Positions 1-10,030 are shown, counted from the stretch's first letter. The stretch is 34,509 nt of DNA from Gammaproteobacteria bacterium (GCA_022600935.1 JAHZJL010000086.1:1-34509); one strand, 5' to 3'. A program made the numbers and translations. The notes: generated by a model from the sequence alone, not told the origin.

Positions 1-232
1 ACAGTAAACCGGGCTTAAATGGATTGAGAGTAGGAAAAGGTCTGACTCTGGCAATGAATCGTTGAAACAATAGCAAGCAAACAGCTGAAGCAAAGAAGCG
101 GTACCATGTCACCGTAAAAGCATCCATTTGGAGCAGCAACTTCTTCAATGCAATTGGCAATAAACCCCATAACAGCGCTGTACTCAGCGCAAGTATGAAG
201 CCCAGTTTCCAGTGCCCGGATGTTTGATGCAT
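1..232 (-). CDS. EamA/DMT-superfamily transporter, N-terminal part (runs off the window edge)
   Basis: Not in the ORF track. Reverse-strand reading from ATG at 232 gives MHQTSGHWKLGFILALSTALLWGLLPIALKKLLLQMDAFTVTWYRFFASAVCLLLFQRFIARVRPFPTLNPFKPGLL, open to the edge. It has an EamA-like first TM helix (ALLWGLLPI) and the 'TWYRF' motif. Confidence 0.75.
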   Translation of the reverse strand, partial: MHQTSGHWKLGFILALSTALLWGLLPIALKKLLLQMDAFTVTWYRFFASAVCLLLFQRFIARVRPFPTLNPFKPGLL

Positions 233-331
233 CAGTAGTTGTCAGAGTAAATTAACAGTTGATTAGCACAGAACAGGTTGATGGATACAGAAAGCAAGTC
301 ATCTGAAGATATCCGCTACCAATAATGAAAA

Positions 332-350
332 GGGGCGATAAATCGCCCCT
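332..350 (-). terminator. Rho-independent terminator after the BON/LysM gene
   Basis: Perfect 8-bp inverted repeat ggggcgat-aa-atcgcccc (332-349). On the minus strand it is followed by TTTTC, and it lies 28 bp past the stop of the 378..809 CDS. Confidence 0.75.
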
Positions 351-377
351 TCGGTATGGTATGCTCTGTTTAATTAA

Positions 378-809
378 TCAGGCCAGCGGTATACGGATTT
401 TTTGTCCAACAAAAATCTTGTCTGGATCTTGAATGACTTCGCGATTTGCTTCAAATATTTTAGGATAATCCATGGCATTTCCATAGTACTGCTTGGCAAT
501 TTTTGACAGCGTATCCCCCGATTTAATCAGATAATATTCGACGTTCTCAGTTGGCGCCTCATCAACGGCTATTTCATTGAGTACTACATTGACACCTTTT
601 ACATTTCCGGCCATCAATACGGCTTTTTCCACAGCTTCATACGAGTCACTCTGGCCACTCAAGGTTACAGCGCCATCATTGTAGGCGACAGTTAAATCAT
701 TAATACCCGGGTTCTGTTCTTCAATGTAAGTCTGTATTTTTTCTGAAGCCTCATCATCTTTGTTAAACAGGTTATTCCCGATGTTTGATACAAAATCAAA
801 TAATCCCAT
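378..809 (-). CDS. BON + LysM domain protein (YgaU/Kbp-like)
   Basis: 143 aa. N-terminal BON-like segment (VTLSGQSDSYEAVEKAVLMAGNVKGVNVV) and C-terminal LysM (YLIKSGDTLSKIAKQYYGNAMDYPKIFEANREVIQDPDKIFVGQKIRIP). GGGAGATAAC upstream of the ATG. Confidence 0.88.
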   Translation of the reverse strand: MGLFDFVSNIGNNLFNKDDEASEKIQTYIEEQNPGINDLTVAYNDGAVTLSGQSDSYEAVEKAVLMAGNVKGVNVVLNEIAVDEAPTENVEYYLIKSGDTLSKIAKQYYGNAMDYPKIFEANREVIQDPDKIFVGQKIRIPLA

Positions 810-833
810 TGTTATCTCCCTTGTATAAAATTC

Positions 834-1382
834 CTAAAAGAATCGTCGTGCAGCCATCGTAAACAAATCATCGACAATGCTTCCATCGTCATCAGCATCA
901 ATAAAATCCTTGACCATGCCTATCATTCCGCCTGACTGATTTGCCTGGGCTGTAGTAACACCTGTATTACCTTTTTTACTGAGCGCGCCCATAGCCAGGC
1001 TGGCGATAATCGGTAAAAGCATCTTTACAATACCCGAACTGCTTCCCGTTTTCGTTGCAACTCTTGATGCAACTTCGCGGCTTGTATCCTTGTTGCCAAA
1101 GATTTCACCAAGAATTGAATTTCCATCATCAATAACTTTTTTGTCATCTGTGAGAATATCCGGTTGCTCGATATAACGCTCAGGCTGTTTGTCTTTGAGA
1201 ATATCCAGGATACTGGACAGTCCATTTTCATCTGTCATTTTGGACTTCATACCTCTTGATACTGCAGGCACAGCCTGTTCAAGAATTTTTCCAATTTCAT
1301 TTTCAGATACGCCAGCTCGTTTAGCGAGTTGTCCGACGACCTGGCTATTTGAATCATTTAAAATCAAATCCAGTAAATTCAT
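834..1382 (-). CDS. DUF937 family protein
   Basis: ORF 834..1421, with the probable start at the internal ATG at 1382 (MNLLDLILNDSNSQVVGQLAKRAGVSENEIGKILEQAVPAVSRGM), preceded by GGGAGAA. DUF937-like helical N-terminus with an Ala/Gly-rich C-terminal half. Confidence 0.75.
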   Translation of the reverse strand: MNLLDLILNDSNSQVVGQLAKRAGVSENEIGKILEQAVPAVSRGMKSKMTDENGLSSILDILKDKQPERYIEQPDILTDDKKVIDDGNSILGEIFGNKDTSREVASRVATKTGSSSGIVKMLLPIIASLAMGALSKKGNTGVTTAQANQSGGMIGMVKDFIDADDDGSIVDDLFTMAARRFF

Positions 1383-1502
1383 ACATTTCTCCCAATTGTT
1401 TCTCGTACGGTTCGCCATCATAATATGCTGATCATAGCATGTGGCAGTTTACGGTTTATAATATTAACCTTGGCTGAAACTGTTTAATTCATTATTTTGC
1501 TT

Positions 1503-1546
1503 CGAGTTCTAATCAATGTTTCACGTGAAACATTGATTAGAACTCG
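1503..1546. promoter_or_regulatory. parS: parS site in a 44-bp perfect palindrome
   Basis: cgagttctaatcaatgtttcac|gtgaaacattgattagaactcg is perfectly self-complementary. The central TGTTTCACGTGAAACA (1517-1532) equals the bacterial parS consensus, and parA/parB are encoded in the same window. Confidence 0.93.
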
Positions 1547-1749
1547 TAAGCTCTTGTCTATTTTTATATTTTTTATCATTGGCTCAGTCGTTTTTTATAT
1601 CAAAAAATTCTCTTCAGCGGTAGCTGGGTGTACACGAGGCCTCACAAAATAGTGTTAATACATTCATCATTGCTAAAACCTTGTATCACTATGATCTAAA
1701 TACAAATTGAACACTCAATGTTTATTATTTTTTAATTAACAAGGAACTT

Positions 1750-2277
1750 ATGAGCCAGATATCAATTATTGTTGCAATGTCTGAAAACATGGTAATTGGC
1801 CTTAACAATCAATTACCATGGCATTTCTCAGTCGATTTGAAACGCTTCAAATCCATCACCATGAACAAGCCAATTGTGATGGGAAGGAATACCTGGCATT
1901 CACTGGGACGACCATTACCTGGCAGGACCAATATCGTCATCAGCAGAAACCCGGATTTTTCAGAACCAGGTTGCCTTGCTTACACATCATTGAAAAACGC
2001 TATTGAAGCCCACCGTGACAGCTCTGAAATTATGATTATCGGTGGCAGTGAAATCTATCGACATGCATTACCTGTGGCAAACAGGATGTATATGACGCTG
2101 ATACACAAAACCTATGAAGGAGACACATATTTCCCAGAATATAATGTCATTGAATGGCAGGTTGAAAACGAAGAAAGTATCCCGGCAACTGAAACAACGC
2201 CGGCTATTTCATTTATTGATTTGGTTAACAACTCGTCTGCATCAGGTGCTGTTCAGGCTCAGGAACAAGACACTTGA
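1750..2277 (+). CDS. folA: Dihydrofolate reductase
   Basis: 175 aa: ISIIVAMSENMVIGLNNQLPWHFSVDLKRFKSITMNKPIVMGRNTWHSLGRPLPGRTNIVISRN...IMIIGGSEIY, canonical DHFR motifs. Confidence 0.97.
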   Translation: MSQISIIVAMSENMVIGLNNQLPWHFSVDLKRFKSITMNKPIVMGRNTWHSLGRPLPGRTNIVISRNPDFSEPGCLAYTSLKNAIEAHRDSSEIMIIGGSEIYRHALPVANRMYMTLIHKTYEGDTYFPEYNVIEWQVENEESIPATETTPAISFIDLVNNSSASGAVQAQEQDT

Positions 2278-3062
2278 AATACCTGGTTATTGTTATCCAG
2301 TTGAACAGCAGTCAATGCGCCTCCCCAGACACATCCCGTATCCACGGCTATGGAATTTTGGTTTATACGCAAACCCAGTGTAGACCAATGACCGAAAACA
2401 ATAGTTGAGAAGTCAGTATTACGGCTTTGGAACTCAAACCAGGGTATGATTGGCTGATCAGTCTCACAAGGTGCTCTTTTCTCTTTCATTTGTAAAACGC
2501 CTTGAGACGTGCAATAACGAATTCTGGTAAATGTATTGGTGATTAATCGTAGACGATTCCAGCCAGTAAGATGTTCACTCCATAGTGACGGCTCATTGCC
2601 ATACATATGCGTCAGGAATTCAGATATCCGGTCACTTTGAAGTACACGCTCTACCTCGGACGCATAGCGGACAGCATCGTCAATACTCCATTGCGGCGCA
2701 ACCCCGGCGTGAACAAGACAATAAGGCGATTCCACATGAAACAACGGCCTGTGTCGAAGCCAATCAATCAGTTCAGCACAGTCATATGCGTCAAGAATGT
2801 CCTGTAGAGTATCGCCGGTTTTAACTTTTGCAACACCATAAGCAGCTGCAATTAAATGCAGGTCATGATTACCCAGAACGCTGACTGAACAATCATCCAG
2901 CTCCCGAATTAAACGTAAGCTGCCCAGCGAATCCGGCCCCCGGTTAACAAGATCTCCGACAAACCATAGTCGATCAATTGATGGATCAAATTTGATCGTA
3001 TCAAGCAACCGTCTCAAACACGTTGTACAACCTTGCACATCGCCAATTGCATATAGTCCCAT
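2259..3062 (-). CDS. apaH: Symmetrical bis(5'-nucleosyl)-tetraphosphatase
   Basis: 267 aa: MGLYAIGDVQGC...LWFVGDLVNRGPDSL...VLGNHDLHL...LVHAGVAPQW...FGHWSTLG. Overlaps the folA 3' end by 19 bp (convergent). Confidence 0.97.
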   Translation of the reverse strand: MGLYAIGDVQGCTTCLRRLLDTIKFDPSIDRLWFVGDLVNRGPDSLGSLRLIRELDDCSVSVLGNHDLHLIAAAYGVAKVKTGDTLQDILDAYDCAELIDWLRHRPLFHVESPYCLVHAGVAPQWSIDDAVRYASEVERVLQSDRISEFLTHMYGNEPSLWSEHLTGWNRLRLITNTFTRIRYCTSQGVLQMKEKRAPCETDQPIIPWFEFQSRNTDFSTIVFGHWSTLGLRINQNSIAVDTGCVWGGALTAVQLDNNNQVFQVSCS

Positions 3063-3080
3063 AAAGTATCAATCAAACCA

Positions 3081-3458
3081 TTAATGCAGAGTTCTGGGGA
3101 TAGAGAGAGTGAATTTCGGGACTTGAGTATAAAAGTATTCCTGGGCATCGGATATCCAGCGATATTTCCCTTGCATGATACCAACAGGAGTCTGTATCAC
3201 TGCCGTGCTGGAGTAAGTAAAAACGCTTCCAGGCTCGAGATGAGGTTGCTCACCAACCACTCCTTCTCCGCTGACAGTCAATTCGCGTCCGTTAGCATCG
3301 TTGATGACCCAATGACGATCAAGCAATTTTGCAGAGCAGGGGCCGGTATTTTCGATTGAGACCTGGTATGCGAAAACATAATGCTCCTTTTCAGGGCGAG
3401 ATTCGTCATCCAGGTATGTCGTTTCCACAGAAATATTGATGATGGGATATGTTTTCAT
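3081..3458 (-). CDS. apaG: ApaG family protein
   Basis: 125 aa with the ApaG pattern: VFAYQVSIENTGPCSAKLLDRHWVINDANG...VVGEQPHLEPGSVFTYSS...GIMQGKYRW. Directly upstream of apaH. Confidence 0.95.
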   Translation of the reverse strand: MKTYPIINISVETTYLDDESRPEKEHYVFAYQVSIENTGPCSAKLLDRHWVINDANGRELTVSGEGVVGEQPHLEPGSVFTYSSTAVIQTPVGIMQGKYRWISDAQEYFYTQVPKFTLSIPRTLH

Positions 3459-3713
3459 TATTGATTATGTTTAATTTGCTTTAAAAATAGTGAAATGTTG
3501 TCAACACATTCATGGTCATGTGTCTGTAATTGGTTCAATCTTTGTAAAGTCTTGCAGTTAGTTGAGTTTGTTGTCAAGAATTAGAGAACAAGAACGCACC
3601 AGATGTGGAATCCTATGATGTGATTAACACCACATTCATTGAATCAAAACCCTACTGTAGACTGTATTGATTGACATAAGAATGAAAATGCAAAAACAAT
3701 CACTTACAAGATA

Positions 3714-3729
3714 TGTTTCACGTGAAACA
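3714..3729. promoter_or_regulatory. parS: Second parS site
   Basis: TGTTTCACGTGAAACA, exact match to consensus, inside a 20-bp palindrome (3712-3731), in the apaG-SDR intergenic region. Confidence 0.92.
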
Positions 3730-3911
3730 TAAAATATGTGTTGTGTTGTTTTTATTGATGTAAAACAGGTGAAGAGCGTTAAAAACCGATCAAACAGGAT
3801 AGTCTTGCCAACCTGATGCTATGAACAGCCTGTTTTGCAGAAAAGAAGCTGATGACTGATAAACCGACAAGAGACTAAACCAAAGCCTGTTGGAGTTGTT
3901 GTCAATCTGTA

Positions 3912-4748
3912 TTAAATCCTGATTAGCACACGGTCCAGCAAGGCATCAGGAAGAATTCGCTTGAGTCCTCCCAGCAAAAAAGTTGGAAATGTCACGTAAT
4001 AGCGGGCTTTTGGCCTGGGAGATTCCAGTGCTTTGATAACCTTGCTGGTGACTGCTTCAGGGCCAAGAGTAAAAGGCACAACCGGACCTTCCGATTCAAG
4101 TTTACGAGACAGTGCTTGATAGACATCGGAATGGGCGCTCTGACTGATATTGATATTGTTCTTGAACAATTGATATGCATTATCCCTGAATTTAGTCAAA
4201 ATTGGTCCCGGCTCTACCAGTATCGGGAATATCTGAGTGTCTTTTAATTCTAGCCGCAATGTATCGACCAGACCCTCAAGCGCAAATTTACTGGCATTGT
4301 ATGCCCCTCGATATTTAAGAGCGACAAAACCCAGCACAGAACTGTTATAGATAATCCGCCCATGTCCTTGCTGACGCATCACAGGAATAATCAAATTGGT
4401 CAGTTCATGTGTTCCAAAAAAATTCGTTTCGAATTGCTCGCGCAGCACATCCCGCGTTAAATCCTCGACAGCGCCAGGCTGACCAAACGCGCCATTGTTG
4501 AACAACGCATCGAGTTTTCCACCAGTCATTTCAAAAACAGCGTTGACCGCTTGTTGAATGCTATCACTATCAGCCAGATCCAGTTGCACTGCTTCAAATC
4601 CATCTGCTCGTAATCGATCAACATCCTGAGCTTTTCTGGCTGATGCAATGACACGGTAACCTTTGTCTTTTAACCGGGTTGCGGTATCCAGGCCAATCCC
4701 GCTGGAACAACCGGTAATCAATATAGTTTTTGATTTTGGTGAAGTCAT
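3912..4748 (-). CDS. SDR family oxidoreductase
   Basis: ORF extends to 4919, but the likely start is MTSPKSKTILITGCSSGIGLDTATRL at 4748, which avoids overlap with dcd. It has the Rossmann TGxxxGIG motif, NNGAFGQ and the YxxxK catalytic motif (YNASKFALEG). Confidence 0.9.
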   Translation of the reverse strand: MTSPKSKTILITGCSSGIGLDTATRLKDKGYRVIASARKAQDVDRLRADGFEAVQLDLADSDSIQQAVNAVFEMTGGKLDALFNNGAFGQPGAVEDLTRDVLREQFETNFFGTHELTNLIIPVMRQQGHGRIIYNSSVLGFVALKYRGAYNASKFALEGLVDTLRLELKDTQIFPILVEPGPILTKFRDNAYQLFKNNINISQSAHSDVYQALSRKLESEGPVVPFTLGPEAVTSKVIKALESPRPKARYYVTFPTFLLGGLKRILPDALLDRVLIRI

Positions 4749-4758
4749 TTTTTTTGCC

Positions 4759-5325
4759 TTATGCTTTGGGCAGTGTGACACCACGTTGTCCCTGGTATTT
4801 TCCACCGCGATCTTTATATGACATTTCGCAGATTTCGTCAGCACCGATAAACAACATTTGAGCGACACCTTCATTGGCATAAATCCGAGCCGGCAGGGGA
4901 GTCGTGTTGGAGAATTCAAGAGTCACATGACCTTCCCATTCTGGCTCCAGAGGTGTGACATTGACGATGATTCCACAGCGCGCGTAAGTCGATTTGCCCA
5001 GACAAATCGTCAACACATCTCTGGGTATACGGAAATATTCGACCGTGCGAGCCAGAGCAAAGGAATTGGGAGGAATAATGCAAACATCGGATTTGATGTC
5101 CACAAAGCTTTGGGAATCAAAATCCTTGGGATCAACAACAGCCGAATTAATGTTTGTAAATATCTTGAATTCATCGGAACAGCGAACATCATAACCATAG
5201 CTTGATGTTCCATATGAAATGACACGTTGTGAATCCTGTGATCTGACTTGATTGGCTTCAAACGGTACGATCATGTCATGCTGCTGAGCCATGTTGCGAA
5301 TCCAGCGATCTGATTTAACCCCCAT
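4759..5325 (-). CDS. dcd: dCTP deaminase
   Basis: 188 aa: [28 protein letters not shown]...[23 protein letters not shown]...[46 protein letters not shown]. Confidence 0.97.
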   Translation of the reverse strand: MGVKSDRWIRNMAQQHDMIVPFEANQVRSQDSQRVISYGTSSYGYDVRCSDEFKIFTNINSAVVDPKDFDSQSFVDIKSDVCIIPPNSFALARTVEYFRIPRDVLTICLGKSTYARCGIIVNVTPLEPEWEGHVTLEFSNTTPLPARIYANEGVAQMLFIGADEICEMSYKDRGGKYQGQRGVTLPKA

Positions 5326-5371
5326 AGTTGTATCCTGATTAAAAGTAGTATTGGTTTAAAGTCGATTTGTA

Positions 5372-6466
5372 TTATTTGTTTTCAACCACGATTTTCGGGA
5401 ATTTTCCACGATAATCTTTCGGTCTCAAAGACAACTCGGCAGCCACACGTCCAGCCAATTCACGGTAGGATTGAGCGACATGGCTATCGGGATCGGCGAT
5501 GACTGTTGGATGCCCCTGGTCAGCATGTTTTCGTATGTTAATATCCAGGGGTAATTGGCCAAGTAACGTCGTGTTGTATTTTGCAGCCATGATCTGACCA
5601 CCCCCTTCACCGAAAATTGCCTCCTTATGACCGCATTGGCTGCAAACATGGACACTCATGTTTTCTATAATTCCAAGTACCGGAACATTGACTTTTTCGA
5701 ACATTCTCAGTCCTTTTTTTGCATCCAGCAAAGCAATATCCTGGGGCGTAGTAACAATTACCGCAGCACTGACCGGAATATTCTGGCACAAGGTCAACTG
5801 GATATCGCCGGTACCAGGAGGCAGATCGATGATCAGATAATCAAGATCATCCCATAACGTTTCGTTATACAACTGTTGCAGGGCAGAAGTGACCATTGGA
5901 CCTCTCCAGATCATCGGTGTATCTTCTTCGACAAGAAACCCGATCGACATGGACTGTACGTTATAAGCCAATTTGGGTTCCATATGCTTGTTATCAGGAC
6001 TTTGCGGGGGACCTGACAAACCCAACATGCGTGGCTGGCTAGGGCCATAGATATCGGCATCCAGCATGCCAACACGAGCGCCACTGTCAGCAAGTGCAAG
6101 TGCCAGATTGACAGCAGTTGTGGATTTTCCAACACCACCCTTGCCGGAAGCAACCGCAATCACATTCTTGATATTGTCTTTCGGTTTTAAATCTTTCTGG
6201 ACTTCATGTGCAAGGATTTTTGTGCTGACATTGACAGTAACCTGATAGTCCGGATTAATTGACTCAACAGCTTGTCTGACTTGAGTGATCAATGCCTGGA
6301 TATTTTTTTCACATGGATAGCCTAAACAGATATCGATTGTAACCGTCGATTTGTCTTCTTCAATATCAATTGATTTAACGCAATTGGTTGATATTAAGTC
6401 TTTTTTTAGAAATGGCGCATTAATTTCAGTGAGTTTGGATTGAATACGTTGCTGATTAGGATTCAT
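5372..6466 (-). CDS. apbC: Mrp/NBP35 family Fe-S cluster carrier ATPase (ApbC)
   Basis: 364 aa: VIAVASGKGGVGKSTTAVNLALAL deviant Walker A, VGMLDADIYGPSQPRMLG, IDLPPGTGDIQLTLCQ, VCSQCGHKEAIFGEGGG (CxxC). Confidence 0.97.
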   Translation of the reverse strand: MNPNQQRIQSKLTEINAPFLKKDLISTNCVKSIDIEEDKSTVTIDICLGYPCEKNIQALITQVRQAVESINPDYQVTVNVSTKILAHEVQKDLKPKDNIKNVIAVASGKGGVGKSTTAVNLALALADSGARVGMLDADIYGPSQPRMLGLSGPPQSPDNKHMEPKLAYNVQSMSIGFLVEEDTPMIWRGPMVTSALQQLYNETLWDDLDYLIIDLPPGTGDIQLTLCQNIPVSAAVIVTTPQDIALLDAKKGLRMFEKVNVPVLGIIENMSVHVCSQCGHKEAIFGEGGGQIMAAKYNTTLLGQLPLDINIRKHADQGHPTVIADPDSHVAQSYRELAGRVAAELSLRPKDYRGKFPKIVVENK

Positions 6467-6918
6467 ATATTTAGGGAAGATCTTTATCGATTTTTTAATG
6501 ACTTAATTGATTGTAAACGCAATGACAGTTATCCTATTGGGTTATCTACTTTATTTGACAGCGTCATATTATGTCAGGTAAAGCTGAACCAGGGGAACGA
6601 TGAATAACCTTCACTCGCTTGTTTTCACTAGTGATCATGAATGCTGAATTAATGGTTACATGATTGTTGATTGATGTAAATCTAAATAAGCAAGTCGAGC
6701 AAATTATACCCAGTTAAATTGATTGATTCTGTCAGCTGAAATCCAGACATCTACTGATTCCAAACCACGGCTGCAATCAATTTCAATCAACTGCCCAATT
6801 TGCTCCTCACAATCACTGCAGTCAAACCTTAATGAAGCATCGAAACACTCGTCATTACCCGACCATCCCGGCGTGCCTTTTCAGCCGGATATTCAGTCAA
6901 TAATAAAAGAATTAAATT

Positions 6919-8988
6919 ATGTCATCACGAAATATACTTGTAACCAGCGCACTACCTTATGCAAACGGCCCAATCCATTTAGGACATCTTGTTGAATACA
7001 TCCAGACTGATATCTGGGTACGGTTTCAGAAACAATGCGGCAACATTTGCCATTATGTTTGCGCCGATGATGCGCATGGCACGGCGATTATGCTCAAGGC
7101 ACAACAAGAGCAGATAGACCCGGAACAGTTGATTGAACAGATAGCCAAAGACCATCAAACGGATTTCAGTGATTTCAGCGTTGCATTTGATCATTATCAC
7201 AGCACCCACTCCCCTGAAAACCGCGAATTATCAGAACAGATTTACCGAGTCCTGCGCGAGAAGGATTTGATTTCAACCCGGACCATCAGTCAGCTCTTTG
7301 ACCCGGAAAAAAACATGTTTCTGCCTGACCGGTTCATTAAAGGGGAATGTCCGCAATGTGGAGCGGCTGACCAGCATGGTGATAACTGCGAAGTGTGCGG
7401 AGCGACTTATGCACCGTCAGATCTAAAAAATCCGATTTCAGCTGTATCCGGTGCTACGCCGGTTGAAAAAAGCTCTTTGCACTATTTTTTCAAGTTGCCT
7501 GAATTTACCAGCATGTTGAAGGAATGGGCACATGCCGGACACCTGCAACCCGAAATGGCCAATAAAATTGATGAATGGCTGACCAACGGACTGGAAGAAT
7601 GGGACATCTCCAGAGATGCACCTTACTTCGGTTTTGAAATTCCTGATGCACCGGGTAAATATTTTTATGTGTGGCTGGATGCGCCAATCGGATATATGGC
7701 CAGTTTCCGTGCATTATGTGAAAAACAGGATTTGAATTTTGACGATTACTGGAAGCCAGGGCAGGATACCGAGCTTTATCATTTTATCGGCAAAGACATC
7801 ATCAACTTTCACGCCTTGTTCTGGCCTTCGATGCTGGAGGGCGCTGGATACAAAACTCCAAACGGTGTGTTCGCGCATGGTTTTCTGACTGTTGATGGTC
7901 AAAAAATGTCCAAATCAAGAGGTACTTTTATCACAGCGCGTAAATTCCTCGACCACTTGCAACCGGAACACCTGCGTTATTATTTCGCAGCCAGGCTGAG
8001 TAATGGTGTCGATGACATCGACTTGAGTTTCGACGATTTCACCCAACGTATCAATTCCGACCTGGTTGGTAAAGTTGTCAATATCGCCAGCCGCTGCAGT
8101 GGCTTTATTAAAAAACGTGGCGATAACACTTTATCAGAACAATGCTGTGAACCCGATCTGTTCCAGACTTTCGTGAATGCCCAGTTTGAGATAGCCGGTG
8201 CGTATGAATCCAGAGAATACTCAAAAGCCATGCGAAAGATTATGGAACTGGCTGATCTGGCCAACCAGTATATCGATGAGAAAAAACCCTGGGTTATCGC
8301 CAAAGACCAGGACAGAAACCAGGAATTAATCGAAATCTGCAGTATGGGAATTAATTTATTTAGATTGTTAATGGCTTATTTACGCCCGGTACTCCCCAAA
8401 ACAGCAGTGGCAACTGAAGCCTTTCTCAATATCGACCCGCAATCCTGGCCCACAGATGCAGAACCTTTACTCAATCACGCCATCAATAACTTCAATCCAT
8501 TAATGACACGCGTTAACAAGGATGACATTGATGCGATGCTTGGGATTGAAAAAGAATCGACGGACACTGATCAAAAACCTGCAGATGAAATAAATGTACC
8601 AGCTGCCCCCAGGTCTTCCAAAAATATTGACGACCAGGACGATGCTGAAACGATTGCAGAACAGATTGATTTTAAGGACTTTACCAAAGTTGACCTGAGA
8701 GTCGTCAAGATTACCAAAGCAGAAGATGTAAAAGGCACCAAAAAACTGCTCAAACTAACACTCGACCTTGGAGGAAACGAAACCAGACAGGTGTTTGCAG
8801 GTATCAAGTCTGCTTATAACCCGGAGGATCTGGAAGGCAGCCTCACTGTTATGGTGGCAAACCTGAAACCAAGAAAAATGCGCTTTGGTGTCTCAGAAGG
8901 CATGGTTCTGGCTGCAGGACCTGGTGGATCAGATATCTTTCTACTCGAACCGGATGAAGGCGCTGAACCAGGAATGCGTATTAAATAA
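6919..8988 (+). CDS. metG: Methionyl-tRNA synthetase with C-terminal tRNA-binding domain
   Basis: 689 aa: [28 protein letters not shown], zinc motif [32 protein letters not shown]-terminal EMAP/OB-like domain ([16 protein letters not shown]...). Confidence 0.98.
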   Translation: MSSRNILVTSALPYANGPIHLGHLVEYIQTDIWVRFQKQCGNICHYVCADDAHGTAIMLKAQQEQIDPEQLIEQIAKDHQTDFSDFSVAFDHYHSTHSPENRELSEQIYRVLREKDLISTRTISQLFDPEKNMFLPDRFIKGECPQCGAADQHGDNCEVCGATYAPSDLKNPISAVSGATPVEKSSLHYFFKLPEFTSMLKEWAHAGHLQPEMANKIDEWLTNGLEEWDISRDAPYFGFEIPDAPGKYFYVWLDAPIGYMASFRALCEKQDLNFDDYWKPGQDTELYHFIGKDIINFHALFWPSMLEGAGYKTPNGVFAHGFLTVDGQKMSKSRGTFITARKFLDHLQPEHLRYYFAARLSNGVDDIDLSFDDFTQRINSDLVGKVVNIASRCSGFIKKRGDNTLSEQCCEPDLFQTFVNAQFEIAGAYESREYSKAMRKIMELADLANQYIDEKKPWVIAKDQDRNQELIEICSMGINLFRLLMAYLRPVLPKTAVATEAFLNIDPQSWPTDAEPLLNHAINNFNPLMTRVNKDDIDAMLGIEKESTDTDQKPADEINVPAAPRSSKNIDDQDDAETIAEQIDFKDFTKVDLRVVKITKAEDVKGTKKLLKLTLDLGGNETRQVFAGIKSAYNPEDLEGSLTVMVANLKPRKMRFGVSEGMVLAAGPGGSDIFLLEPDEGAEPGMRIK

Positions 8989-9070
8989 TCAGTCCTAAAA
9001 ATCGAACTGTCAGGTTTATATCAGAAGAAGAACATGACCATGTGCCTGGTCGGCATTGGGTAACCAGATG

Positions 9071-9437
9071 TTATTGAATGGCTGCATCACTGGAAAGAGT
9101 CATCAGAAACGCTTGTAACTGATCCAGCTCTCTAGCTGTTAAATTCAATGCACTGTTCTCATGGAACACCAGGTTATTGTCAGGAGGTTTGTTGTAGTGT
9201 TTCAGAGCCTCACTGAGTTCGGAAAAACGTTCATCATGCATGTAAGGCGCGGTATATTTCAAATGTCTCAATGTCGGAACAATGCGGTTGCGATAAGCAA
9301 AATACATTTTCCGCTGTAAACAGCTTGTAATGAGCCGGAAAAAATCTGCTTGGGCGATAGAAATAACCAGCATAAGTATGCCTGGGCAGCATAAAAGCCG
9401 CTTTGAAAAATATGTCATCAGTAGTCACCTGCTCCAC
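9071..9437 (-). pseudogene. Remnant of a di-heme cytochrome c peroxidase (MauG/CcpA-like) C-terminus
   Basis: The frame of ORF 9071..9418 has FAYRNRIVPTLRHLKYTAPYMHDERFSELSEALKHYNKPPDN...LNLTARELDQLQAFLMTLSS, the characteristic C-terminal block of bacterial di-heme peroxidases. There is no CxxCH heme motif, and the upstream coding does not continue in frame. Confidence 0.7.
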
Positions 9438-9878
9438 ACTGACACAAGGCTTAAGTGACAGGTTTAATCATTATTATTAATTTAATTTTAATGTTATCAC
9501 TGCACTAATTGATTAAATTGATAACAGGCTTAAAGCGCAAATCAATATCTCAACTCATACAAGCCACTGACAACAGATTAGAATTGAAATTAACTGAATA
9601 TATATTAAAAACAAATATTTAAAAGCTTAAATTATTTGATTAAAGTTGCTCTGAGCAAGCAAGAATTGAATTAAATAACGAGATTGGGCTTAATGATGTT
9701 GGAAATGTAATTTATTTTGACAGATATTTGAATTATCACGTGTGGCTTGAAGTTTTTGGGGAGTATTGTGTATTTAAAATTTTACATGAAGCCATATCTA
9801 AACGTTCCGTCCTTCAGATTAAGCGTAAAATTGGGGTTTTTGTGTAAATTCACTGTTTAATTGTATCCAAAAATATGA

Positions 9879-9917
9879 CCTCTGGTTCTGGACTGTGTAC
9901 CTGTCCATTACCAGAGG
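9879..9917. repeat. Two-tier imperfect inverted repeat (possible terminator on the minus strand)
   Basis: CCTCTGGT-tct-GGAC-tgtgtacct-GTCC-att-ACCAGAGG. On the minus strand a TATTTTT tract follows shortly after. It lies about 115 bp past the stop of the DUF937 gene at 10031. Confidence 0.45.
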
Positions 9918-10030
9918 CCTGTGTCAACTGGTTCAACTGCAATTGTCATTTAACAAGTTATCTACACTGCAATACCGGGACTTCCAATTCCAGACAGAAA
10001 ATCCGATAAAAAAATATGTCGATGCTCCGA

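Noticed and set aside
1025-1231. 68-aa antisense/overlapping ORFs within DUF937, and many similar short ORFs inside mnmG, GT, yidC, gyrB and metG
   Set aside because: Fully nested in strongly recognised genes in other frames, with no family motifs.
4749-4919. 57-residue N-terminal extension of the SDR ORF
   Set aside because: Would overlap dcd by about 160 bp and lacks homology-like content; the TGCSSGIG motif normally lies close to the N-terminus, fitting the start at 4748.
6723-6995. 90-aa ORF upstream of metG (MILSAEIQTSTDSKPRLQS...)
   Set aside because: Overlaps the metG start out of frame, with no recognisable domain; most likely a chance ORF in the mrp-metG divergent spacer.
9732-9747. 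cacgtg-centred sequence attatcacgtgtggct as a third parS
   Set aside because: Only 9 of 16 positions match the parS consensus and the arms are not palindromic.
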